Shown here: piece by piece, positions 54,233 through 64,000 of the stretch
Numbering within the stretch: position 1 is the stretch's first letter
Layout of the letters: every line of letters begins with the position of its first letter
Assembly: GCA_963377175.1 (NCBI GenBank)
Contig: CAUJNA010000192.1
Span: forward strand, 134,501 to 198,500
Direction of reading: 5' to 3'
Length of the DNA stretch: 64,000 nt
From: Effrenium voratum
Taxonomy: Eukaryota > Sar > Dinophyceae > Suessiales > Symbiodiniaceae
Notes under the pieces: model-generated
Database searches by the model: none
The model's input: only the letters and a program-made list of their open reading frames with translations
Told to the model about the DNA's origin: nothing
Made by a program: the position numbers and the translations under genes

Positions 54233-54373
54233 GAGCCACAATCAAAACCGATTCGGGTAGATGAAGGTTAGTAAGGGACAATCCCAACCAGAAATAGTTG
54301 CGGAATTCCGCCTTCTTAATTCTTTACACGGTTCTGGGTAGAGCATTTTGATACCGGGTTTTGATTATGACTC
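54233..54373. repeat. GAGCCACAATCAAAACC element, copy 4
   Basis: GAGCCACAATCAAAACCG to GGGTTTTGATTATGACTC. Confidence 0.85.
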
Positions 54374-54850
54374 AATTGGTACCATTCCGACTCACCTGGG
54401 TTCATTTCTCACGAAGGCTTGTGACATTGGGATGCCGTTCGGCTTGATGAAAATCTTGGTGGCAAGCCCAGCCATCCGGTTCCTGAGCCTTGTAGATCTT
54501 GTTAGTGTTTAGGGGCAGTTTCCGAGTTTCACCCACTAAAAGTGCGTCACTTTTAGCGGGGGATCAGAAAACGGGCAGCCCAGGAATGATATTGGATTGA
54601 CAACACACTTCGGTGCTTTCCAGACCTCTATCACTTTGAATATGATACTGGCTTAGATGATCTATCTCTTTGCAGGGCAGCTAACTTGTAATTGCTGATC
54701 CTTGGCAGAGAACGGGCCTTTCTAATCGCCACAAACATATCAGTCACAACGCATGTAAAGCTTTGTGCCATTGAATAGAACAGAATGTCTAATCCTATTG
54801 TTGTTTCTTTCACTTTTCAAAAGCAATTTCCAAGACCAAAGTCATGGAGT

Positions 54851-54963
54851 CATGGTTGCTGTTGGGAAACATTTTGCATTTTTGCTTATAGTGGTTTAGT
54901 GGGAAATCGCCACTTAACAGCTAAAATTAACAGTTTTTGCTCCCCTTCCAACGTCAACCAAGA
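54851..54963 (+). repeat. GGTTTAGTGG-family element
   Basis: CATGGTTGCTGTTGGGAAAC to CCCCTTCCAACGTCAACC. Confidence 0.75.
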
Positions 54964-55104
54964 AGTCACATTATACCGCTTAAGCGTGAAATGCTACCCC
55001 CCTGGAGCACGCCCTGGAGCGAGAGGCTTTGCTCGGCAAAATAGCGCGGTGGAGCGTCAGGTCCGATTGATATGTTCAGCTAACAATTGCGCATGCTTCT
55101 GCAT

Positions 55105-55659
55105 ATGCATATATACATACATTACATTACATTACATTACATTACATTACCTTACACTACATTACACTACATTACATTACATTACATTACATTACATTAC
55201 ATCACATCACATCACATTACAATACAATACAATACAATACAATACAACACAATACAATACAATACAATACACTACACTACACTACACTACACTACACTAC
55301 ACTACACTACAATACAATACAATACAATACAATACAATACAATACAATACAAATACAATTACAATACAATGCAATGCAACACAACACAACAGAACACAAC
55401 ACAACACAACACAACACAACACAACACAATACAATACAATACAATACAATACAATGCAACACAACACAACACAATACAACACAACACAATACAATACAAT
55501 ACAATACAATACAATACAAATACAATACAATACAATACAATACAATACAATACAATACAATACAATACAATACAATACAATACAATACAATACAATACAA
55601 TACAATACAATACAATACAATACAATACAATACAATACAATACAATACAATACAATACA

Positions 55660-55680
<21 letters not shown>
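55105..55680. repeat. Pentanucleotide array grading from ATTAC to AATAC
   Basis: About 110 five-base units. It starts as ACATT, then TACAC, ACACA and TACAA variants in blocks, ends as a long uniform AATAC run, and is followed by ATAC and AT microsatellites. The long open frames in every register are artefacts. Confidence 0.97.
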
Positions 55681-55690
<10 letters not shown>

Positions 55691-56430
55691 CACACACATA
55701 TGCATATTCATATATATATATATATATGTTTGTATATATATATATCATAAAACACTAGCCATTTTGAATTTTATACCGAGCACTGCATGGCAACCAGATA
55801 ATAATATGGAAATCACAACCCGAATGGAGTGTTTTCCAGGTGTAATCCCAGGAGGGCAACGCCTTTGATCCCCGGCATTGAACTCTGAGGGTCCTCTTGA
55901 GGTTTGCTTCACTCTTACCCCGCGCCACCCCAAGTTTTTTGGGCCCTGATCCCGATGAAAGCCAGGGTTGATTGCAATTCAACCCCAAACCATGCACACA
56001 ATAAAGCTGGGGACTCCTTCAAAACTATCCTGTAGGGTTGACTAGCTGCGTTTCCTCCATTTCCTTTTTTAGAACTTCCAAACTGAGTAGTTTCAATGGA
56101 GACCGCCAGTAAATTGATCAACCATCCAGTGACCCTGACTAAATACAGTGAATGGACGAAATCCTGCACCACTTGGAAACCGTGGGAAACCTTTGCTGGT
56201 TGGCATTTACAGGGAATCACTTCAGGGTCACCGAGGTGCGAAATGGGTGTGGTCTTCTCCGACAAACCCACGGAGGACTCTTTGCCAAGAAGTTCACTCC
56301 TGAAGCCAAATTAGCCAAGGTTCCAAAAAGGGGTGTCTTGGGTGTTCGGCCAAGTTCGTAAGTTGTGATCGTGACCTAAGTTATAACCCGGTTCAGTGGA
56401 GTTGACCTTGGCATTGGTTGTAACCCAGGT

Positions 56431-56571
56431 GAGCCACAATCAAAACCCGGGTAGATGAACGTTAGTGAGGGACAATCCCCTTGCCATAAATAGCTGCGGA
56501 TATCCGCCTTTTTAATTCTTGAAGCATGGTTCTGGGTAGACCATTTTGATACCGGGTTTTGATTGTGACTC
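56431..56571. repeat. GAGCCACAATCAAAACC element, copy 5
   Basis: GAGCCACAATCAAAACCCGG to ACCGGGTTTTGATTGTGACTC. A fragment of the same centre lies near 61127-61170. Confidence 0.88.
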
Positions 56572-56894
56572 AAATCAAGTTGAAAAGAAACAGACATACA
56601 GGTCTTTTGCCAAAATGGCAAATCATCAGACACTTTCCGAGGTTTCTCAGGTGCGATTTCCGGATTTCGCACAGTCAGACAGGTCTTGGCGTTTCCTTTG
56701 GTGGTTTCTGTTAAAAGCTTCCAAATTCTCAGTTGGCCATTTTGGGGTGTTCGGTGCATTCACCACCCATTTTAGGACTTTTAGTGGTTGGATTGAATCG
56801 GTCCCGTTCACTGGCTAAAACCCGATTTGGGTTTTGAAAAGCCCATGGCGTCCGAACGACTCCGCGTCCGAAGGACTCGACTCGACTGCGCCAG

Positions 56895-56927
56895 GCGCCG
56901 CCCTTCGACTTTGGCATCTACGGGAGT
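56895..56927 (+). CDS. Exon-like island X7
   Basis: After TGCGCCAG it reads APPFDFGIYGS (33 bp, phase 0 to 0) before GCGCGCGGCGCC (GC donor). The chain would continue to the right, but no further member was found before the RDR block. Confidence 0.33.
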
Positions 56928-57507
56928 GCGCGCGGCGCCGGCCTCGGGTTTCAAGCTTGGAAGCGGGGGGTTTCTTGGTCCTAGGGGGCGGGGGGTGGGG
57001 GGGGGTTCTTGGTCCTGGTATAGAGTTGGGGGGGGGGGGGTGGGATGACCATCAAAAAAAGCTTTTTTGGCAATCAACAAAAACACTTTCAGCCATCCAC
57101 AACCAACGTTTTTAGATCAATCACAAAGCAACTTTCCACAATCTCACTCTGCTTGGTATGTGTTCTTTTGGTTGTCATTTGATTTTCTGGTTCCTAAGGA
57201 ACACCCCTGGCCCCTCCCTTTGGTCCCTTGGTCCTTTGGTCTCTTGATCCTTTGGTCTTTTGAGTTCCTCTCTGTTTGGCTTTTGCGGCTTGTTATTGGG
57301 TTTATGCGGCTTTTTTGCGGCTTTGGCTTTTCCCATCCTCTGCATTACCAGTTTCTTTCGGGCAGGTGGCTTTTTGGCTTTGTGGCTTTTGGCGGCATTC
57401 TGGCTTTGGCATTTTGCAACCTCTGCTTTCCCAGTTGGTTTTTGGCCGTGGCTTCCTGCATCCTCAGCATCGCCAGTTCCTCTTGTCCCCCTTTCAATCT
57501 CCTTATC

Positions 57508-57610
57508 GAATCATCACTTTTTCGATCATCAAGGGGGGGGGCAACCCCCGACTACTAGCTAATTGAATCATCACTTTTTAGATCGTCATGCGGCAGCACT
57601 TTTCGTTTTT
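57508..57610. repeat. GAATCATCACTTTTTCGATCATC repeat, left site
   Basis: Two units (57508 and 57565), the first followed by a G run. The same unit makes the array at 61171-61830. Confidence 0.8.
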
Positions 57611-57848
57611 GGCCCCGGCGGCTATGCAATCGACCAGTTTGCTGGTCTGCCTGCAGCTGATTTGCCTTGCGGATGCAGTGGCAGTCTTTTCTGGTTCTCA
57701 TTGCTTTGCATGGCGGTTTTGGCATGTAGGGTTGCCGACTTCTGAGGCAGCAAGGGGCGACATAGATCGGCGGCCTTGGCGACATTGCTGGCATGCTGCT
57801 TTCGAATGGAGCTAGCGCTGCCGACTTGTTTCGCCAGGGCAATGCCCT

Positions 57849-59187
57849 TTGCGCTTGAGTTTGGTGCCTCATCCCGAAGATCAAGGAGTGGCTGCTGGAG
57901 GCAAGAAGCCTGATGAATCCCCTCCGCCTGTCGTCCTGCTGCCTGACCTGGTCATGATTGACCCTAGCCTTGGCCCTGTCGCTGAAAGCACGCCCTGGCA
58001 GTTCCGAGGAGCGCTGCCGACAAGCGCGGGCGCCACCTGCCTTGCCAAGGGCATGCTCATGGTGGACCCGCTCCTTGCCAACGGGCTGCACATTCGGCGG
58101 GAACGCGCCAAGGTGGAGAGCGTCGAGACGCTCGAGACTCAAGACTTCCACTTCGATGTCGTTTCCACCACGGAGGCCGCCATGAAGCCTGCCACAATCA
58201 ACTCCCAGCTGGTGGCGGCGCTCGCCCTACGCGCCCTGAGCGCCGAGCTTGCGGCAGACCGAGAACACCTGTGAGCAATGCTGGGGCAGCTGTGCAGCAA
58301 GCTGGCCTTAGACACCGTGGAAAGCATGAAAGCACAGGCGTGGGGGCTGGAGGATCCCACGCAGGCCCCGCCGAAAAGCGGACGCCGCCTGCGACCCCGC
58401 CGCCCAACGCGCGCAGACGCGAAGGCGGCGGTCGCCGAGCAGGAGCGCAAGGAGGTCGTCCGGACACCCCAGGAAGCAATAAAAGTCCGCTGGGCGACGG
58501 ACGGGGAGGAGGCCACTCCCATCGGCGACCTGACCGCAGAGGCGAAGGAGAGCAGATGGTGCGACATGGCGGCAGCAAGTTCAACGACCAACTTCGCCAG
58601 CAGCGCTATGACACGCGGCTGCGCGTGGGGGGACGCTTGGACGCTGAAGGCCCTCGCCGACCCCTGGAAGCGCCTGGAGGCGCGCTCGGGAGTTGCAGGG
58701 ATCTCGAAACGACACTAGGCCGGAGGCAGCGAGCTCGGTCGAACACTTGGCTAGTTTTTCCGGCCCTGAAACCTGACAGGACCGCAAGTGCTATGTCATC
58801 CAACGGGGGAACTACGTCGGACCCGTGGCGGTATGGCGCAGCCCAGCAGTGCAGCCCACTGACCTGGAGGTGTGGGACGCGGTGGAATGGCCGACGGACC
58901 TCTGGGCAATCCCGAACAATTGTTTGGTCTGCAGCACCTGCGGCGCAGGAGGGGCTGGCGGCGACTATGACGGAGACGACGTGTCTGTAACCTTCAACGG
59001 CGCCCTATGCGAGTTCCTGCGCGGCACGGAGTCCCATGTGGCCAAACTCGACCTGGCGCGGGCAGAGACCGAGGTCAAGGCGGACCCGCCTGCTTGGAAC
59101 GGCCCGAAACGCGCTGAAACCTACCTGAAGCACATGTTGGTCGCGCCCACGCCCACCGTCAGAGGGCCGGGTGACAGCCCTAGCTGA
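57849..59187 (+). pseudogene. RNA-dependent RNA polymerase (RDR family) segment
   Basis: Frame 0 (57849-58718) has AKGMLMVDPLLANGLHIRRE, then FDVVSTTEAAMKPATINSQL, fitting the RDR block with KG, an R-S-x-x-K-like site and LN-x-x-L-I. It is crossed by one in-frame TGA (58272-58274). Frame 1 (about 58740-59187) has NYVGPVAVWRSPAVQPTDLE, then CLVCSTCGAGGAGGDYDGDD, fitting the RDR RNP-x-x-HPGD block followed by the catalytic D-x-DGD loop (DYDGD at 58963-58977); a TGA lies upstream near 58772. Cellular RDRs make double-stranded RNA for silencing. Stops and the frame change suggest a pseudogene, though introns could explain part. The family call is from motif order. Confidence 0.55.
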
Positions 59188-59287
59188 GACCGTCCAGGAC
59201 CGTTTTTTTTAAATGTGACAAGTCCCTTGGCTTGCGGCAAATAGTCGCAGCAACCCTGTGGCAAGAAGCCATTTTTTTCGCGCGCAG

Positions 59288-59560
59288 GAGCAAGCCCTAT
59301 CTGGCTCTCCTTGAAGATCGGCAGCGCCACGCACCTCGCCTACGACTGCCCGAGGAAACACTCGGCGGCCGAGGTGACGAAGGCGGCGCTGGCGCTGGCC
59401 AGGGAGGCCGGCTGTTCCGCGGAGTACCTGGGACGCAGGAGCTACCAGCGCAAGAACGGCAGCCATGGATCTCGCCTGCCGCCCTGCCGCCAACAGCCGA
59501 GGAGCTGGACCTAGCCTCCCTGGGCGCGGTGTGGCTACCGAGCAGGGCCAGTGGGCCCAA
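59288..59560 (+). CDS. Possible downstream exon of the RDR gene
   Basis: After TTTTTTCGCGCGCAG a frame reads WLSLKIGSATHLAYDCPRKH, then SAAEVTKAALALAREAGCSA. AYDCPRKHSAAEV resembles the VDAPKxG segment near the C-terminus of RDR catalytic domains, and the spacing from DYDGD (about 110 residues without the intron) is plausible. The boundaries are unresolved; the GC-rich sequence continues to about 59830 without a clear frame. Confidence 0.33.
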
Positions 59561-59829
59561 CACGTCTTCGAGGAAAGACACAGAAAGCGGCAAGAGGCCC
59601 TCGTCGAGATCGGCAGGCCGGTCTTGCTGGACCTGGCCGCAGCGCGCAGCTGCTCCGCCACAACAGCCAGCGTTGGCGGCGCCTCACTAGGGCGCTCCTG
59701 GCGCTTGATTTTGTGCGACAGGAGCAGCAGCACTTCCAGGAGCGGGCGTTGGCAGGGAGACACTTGGGAGCCCCACACCTGGCATTGGGAGCCAGCGCCT
59801 TGCTTGCGTGTTGGCATGCTTCAGGTTCA

Positions 59830-61170
59830 CATTCAAGACACAAACCATCACATCTCTGCATCACGGATTGCTGCTGTTTGACTGAGGAATGGGCGCGATC
59901 AAGGGGCCGATCAACTGACCGGGATCAAGCCAGGGCAGCCTCGCTCATGTTGGTGAGCCGGCAACGTAGCCTGACTGGCCGCCCGACCTAGCGCCTGAAC
60001 ATGCTGCCTGACGCACCGCCTGACGTGCCGCCTGACATTTGCAGGGGAGGCTGAACTGGGTCTGGGTGACAAAAGACAGACAGTTTCAGGCAAAAGAAAC
60101 ACACACTGACAAGCCGAATGCGCTGAAAGGAGTGCCAAGTTCAACGCTACAACTTTGAAATGAATCACCAAAGACCCAGTTTGCATGATCTTTTGTCAAA
60201 GGGCCGAGCCGCTAATGGGCCACCCAGTACAGTAAATTGTGCCAGACATGGCATCTGATGAAGATCGCTTACCATCAAGCCCCCACTGTGGAGCAGTGTG
60301 GTTTTGAGCAGTGACATCATGACGTGTCAGTTTCTTTTTCTCATGAGCTTGGCAGGTGCTTTGCTGCCGCTGGCCTTTCTCAGGCCTTGGACGCCATTGG
60401 GTTGGGAGGGGGCTTGGTCAAAAATATCCATGACTTGTTAGTGGAAGAGCTTTGCTTTCTTAGCTGCAAATTTTGCGTGGGCTGAATTGAGCACGAAGCG
60501 TCATGGTGGCAGTAACGGCTGGGCAGGGTTGTGTAATTGTGTTTGTGTTGCCGCTGGCAAGGTTGACGCTGATGTCGGGCTTGGTGGGGCACTTGCTGTC
60601 CAGCATTCCGTCAGGGCCTCGTTTTGAAATTTGCACAGGCGTTGCAGGGTAGACAGGACTCTTTGCGCCCACGTGAAGCACCTGGGACGCAAGCCAGCTG
60701 ACGGCTGATCTTCGCATCAAAGTGCGGGCTCAATCGTCTGACAGTGACTGTCTGACACCATGGGGCAGCCGGTAGTTAACTTGGCGCAGGAGTACTTCTC
60801 TGATGATGCATGCGCCAACTGGATGTTGCAGCAACCTGCTCCCGAAACGCCGTTGGGGCTGGAGAGGCTGAGCCTTACCAGACAAGTGGTTTGGTAGTTC
60901 AAGTGTCGCCAAGTGGTTCTTCTGTTCGTCAACTGTCTTTGCTGTTGCTTCTTCGGGACGCTGCTGTCCTAAGATTTAATTTTTGAGCTCCCCCCCCTCC
61001 CTCCCCAACCCCCATCATTTAGACCGATTCCTTTTTTCTGCCTTTGACCAAAAAAATGGGGTCCTACACGGTTTTTTTTGTGCTCCCTCCCCCTCCCCCT
61101 CCCTCCCCAGCCCCGCATGACTTACCAACCTGGACAATCCCAACCATAAATAGCTGCGGATATCCGCCGT
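59830..61170. other. Unannotated interval
   Basis: Mixed-composition DNA with CTGACGCACCGCCTGACGTGCC short repeats near 60005-60035 and two CCCCCTCCC runs with T tracts (about 60995-61105). No gene or RNA is recognised. Confidence 0.4.
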
Positions 61171-61830
61171 CTTTTAATTGAATCATCGCTTTCTGGATCA
61201 TCATGGGGTTTGGATCATCGCTGCTTTTAGATGTTTGGCCACAATTCGAATGATCATTTTTTCGATCATCATGGGGGGGGCTGCCGGCCCCCCCCCCAAC
61301 CCCCTCGCTTCTTTTTATATGTTTTGCCCCCTCGGCTGGTTTTTGGATTTCTTGCCCCTAATTGAACAATCAGTTTTTCGATCATCTTGGGGGGCCCGCT
61401 ACTTTTTACATTTTTTACCACTAATTGAATCATCACTTGTTCGATCGCCATGGGAGGGCTGCCCCCCCCCCCCCCAATCCTCCCGCTACTTTTCAGATTT
61501 TTGGTCTGAGTCGAATCATTATTTTCTTGATCGTCATGGGGGGGCTGCCACCCCCCCCCAACCCCCCCGCTACTTTTTAGATTTGTGGGCCCCAATCGAA
61601 TCATCACTTGTTCGATCATCATGGGGGGGCTGCCGCCCCCCCCAACCTACTTTTTTAATTTGTTCGCCCCTAGTCGAATCATCACTCCCCCGACCACCAC
61701 GGGGCAGGCTGCCGCCCCCCAAACCCCCCACTACTTGTTGGACTTTTGGCATAGATTAAAATGCAGCCCTAGTTGAATCACCACTTTTTCGCTACATCAT
61801 GGGGGGGGCGGCTGTTTTTACCATCATGAG
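61171..61830. repeat. Diverged tandem array of GAATCATC-CTTTTTCGATCATCATGGGGGGG units
   Basis: About nine units of 60-100 bp. Each has GAATCATCACTT, TTCGATCATCATGGGGGG, GCTGCCGCCCCCCC and CCCGCTACTTTTTAGATTT. Confidence 0.85.
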
Positions 61831-61859
61831 AGGGACCCCCTCGTTACTTTTTAGCATAC

Positions 61860-64000
61860 ATACATAAATGCCTACCTACCTTGCCGGAGAGGAACTGATG
61901 ATGCTGAAGATGTAGAAATTCGATTTGCTGGTGATGCTGGGGATGTTGGCTGAAAACGACGCTGATGATGTTGACGGGCTAGTGTAAAATACGTACATTT
62001 TCGTGAGAAAATGCCTTCTAATACAGTATTTGCTAGCCAGGCCGGAAAACCAAAAAAAACAAAATAAAAATAAAAAAACTCAACCCTTTTTGTTTGTCTG
62101 TTCTTCTTTGTCTCTCTTGCTCAATCTCTCCTACTCTGTTTTTCTATTTCCAAGAATATGAAGAAACCCCGGGCTATACGTCTTTGTCGTGTAAACGCCC
62201 AGACCATCGCAAAAGAGTAACCCAGCAGCTACGGCACGTGTGATGAGACCGTGTCCGTGCACGTGCACTGCGTGTTCCTTTTGATACAACGTTTCTCACG
62301 AAATGCAGCCCTGAGTGCATTAAGTTTTTTCTTGATGGCTAAACAAGTTTTTATTGATTGCTAGAACATTTTGTTGATTGTTAAAACACGTTTTTTTTTT
62401 TATTATTTATATCCTTCCGTAATGGGGGGTGTGGGTTGGGTGTGAATGCTGCTTGGTCCTTGCATTGAGTTGGGGGTGGGTTGGGTTGGTGGGGGGGGTT
62501 TGGTGCGTAGGCTGCTTTGTTTTTCATCATCCGGTTGTGTATGTTCTGAGAGTAGCTCTTTTGGTTTCAAAGGGAAACTGAATGGACGCCGCCCATTTTT
62601 GCGAGGAACGGGCGAAATTGTCCCCGGATTCATGGAGAGTGTTTTTTATGCCAAAAGTGAAGCTTTCTCACCATCAAAATGGAATTCCCCAGCCAAAAAC
62701 TGGGGTCTCTGCCCAAAGAGGCTTCGGAGTGGTTCGAAATGGCTCCGGGCATGTTTCGGCTTTCGGAATGGCTTCAAGCTTGACATTGTAAAGGGTCCAG
62801 GGATCGCGGCGCATTGCCACGGGAAGAATCGGTTGAGGGACCTGTTTTTCTGGGATTCACAGCATTAAATCAATGGGTCTTCATAGAAGTACCATTGTTC
62901 TCCTAAGGATTGTTATCATCCAAGTTCGGCCAACGTTTTTTTTTTGGGGGGGGAGGGGGCTGAACCGCAGGGGTTCGGCATTTACGTGACCGGAGAGAGG
63001 CGATCGATCACAGTGGATGTTGCCGTGATGCTCGAGGCAGATTTGGAGGTGGCCTTCTTTAGGTGACCGCCCCAACATTCCGACATGGGTGACCGCAGAT
63101 TTTGTGGACCGCAGATTTACCAGGGCCAGCCATTTTGGGGTACCCATTTTTGACCCACTGCCCAAATGGCGGTTTTCCTTTTGGTTTCCAGCAGATGCGG
63201 CCGAGTGATGGGTGGCGAAGCCGAAGGCCATCCGGTCCCTTAGGCTTTTAGATCTTTTTAGTGTGTAGTAGTTTCCAAGTTTAACCCACTAAAAGTGATT
63301 TTCACTTTTAGCGGGGGATCAGAAAACGAACAGCCCAGACAAAAGGGGGCCTTCCTTTTTGGGAGTGGCCCCTTTTTTCCTGGAAGCGGGAACAGACCCA
63401 TAGACAACAGACCCATAGGTTCGATGGCCGTACATGTGGACCAGTCCCGCACAACGGGTCTTCGAGTCTTGCTGCGCTTCGCGCGTTTCGGGATCTCTTT
63501 CGATCTGATTTCATATCCGGTTCACTACACACGGACCAGTATCATTCTAGGGTTGGGCTAACAAAATAGTTGCGCTTAGTCGTACGTCTTTAGCCAGTTC
63601 AGCCGTATCTATTTAGTTCGTTTCGTGCAGAAGGAAACATTGTCTGCTGGGCGCCTTTTGGCGAGCGAGGGTTTCGGGTAGCGCGGCGCTGGCGCTTCTT
63701 CTTTTTTTGTTTGCCGCGCAGTCGGTTCTGGAAATTTTAGGTGGCGGAGCATCTGCAGAGGCGGGGAACACGTTGAGTGGAGCGTCCAAATGGGTGCCCA
63801 GTGGCTCTGAAGTGTGGTTAGTCTATGCATACTTCGCTGTTCTTGGCATGTTTTTGGTTTTTTAGTTTTTCGGTTCTGTTCATTTTTACTGGGGGTCTGC
63901 AAAAACAAAGTTGTTTGCTACCATACCAAGAGTAGAGATGTATAGTAGCCGCGCTGAAAGACATTTAAGTAGATGGCGTTGGACACGAGAGATTGATCAA
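61860..64000. other. Right-end interval, no gene assigned
   Basis: Holds T/G-rich DNA (62380-62520), fragments resembling the TTTTGACCCA family (63130-63170), a CACTTTTAGCGGGGG-family copy (63241-63338), and GC-rich patches near 62580-62830 and 63440-63530 that could be exons but lack decisive frames. Confidence 0.4.
63241..63338. repeat. CACTTTTAGCGGGGGATCAG-family element
   Basis: TAGGCTTTTAGATCTTTTTAG to GGGGGATCAGAAAACG, collinear with 53868 and 54487. Confidence 0.7.

Noticed and set aside
54785..55758. Long open frames of Tyr/Asn/Thr/Ile repeats
   Set aside because: Produced by the pentanucleotide array; open in every register and without gene context.
57067..57566. Hydrophobic frames rich in Phe/Leu/Trp (membrane-protein look)
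   Set aside because: They come from CTTTGGC/TTTTGGC low-complexity DNA; overlapping frames look equally hydrophobic.

Overview
The window reads as nuclear DNA of a dinoflagellate; the species cannot be fixed. The grounds are: a ribosomal protein gene cut into very small exons whose introns all start with GC and end in AG with a G after it; two retrotransposon families carrying cytosine-methyltransferase-like modules; an RCC1-type repeat pseudogene of a kind common in dinoflagellates; and intergenic DNA and introns packed with short inverted-repeat elements and microsatellites. Nothing in it looks bacterial.

Layout. 1-8.43 kb (+): the 3' part of a DIRS-like retrotransposon with broken frames, holding an unknown N-terminal protein, tyrosine-recombinase-like and nucleocapsid-like segments, a C5-methyltransferase-like domain, and reverse transcriptase/RNase H. 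10.5-26.4 kb (+): four GC-rich exon-like islands (10500, 11293, 12438, 26280) whose phases can be made to join, proposed as the end of an unidentified host gene. Its last intron would contain a recent 11.8-kb Ty1/copia-like element on the minus strand (13675-25472), with gag, protease/integrase, a methyltransferase-like module between integrase and RT, RT/RNase H, and a second long coding region ending in an endonuclease/exonuclease/phosphatase (EEP) domain. 28.9-37.4 kb (+): a complete RPL32 (eL32) gene in seven exons, with introns full of small repeats. 39.9-56.9 kb (+): a second chain of seven exon-like islands with compatible phases, protein unidentified, interleaved with inverted-repeat elements, a block of tandem arrays (45.6-48.0 kb), an RCC1-repeat pseudogene and a pentanucleotide array. 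57.8-59.6 kb (+): a cellular-type RNA-dependent RNA polymerase (RDR) segment carrying the DYDGD catalytic motif, between two sites of the same short repeat. The rest is repeats.

Most of the sequence outside the genes belongs to a handful of 80-150 bp families with terminal inverted repeats. The most notable (eleven copies, all on the + strand) starts CTAG/GT and ends CTAG, with a CTAAC branch-site-like sequence and a pyrimidine stretch near its 3' end, so it is built like an intron (introner-like). Exon joins are inferred by eye from splice phases and family conservation. No alignment, transcript or database was available, so the RPL32 and retrotransposon calls are strong while the two unidentified gene chains are proposals.
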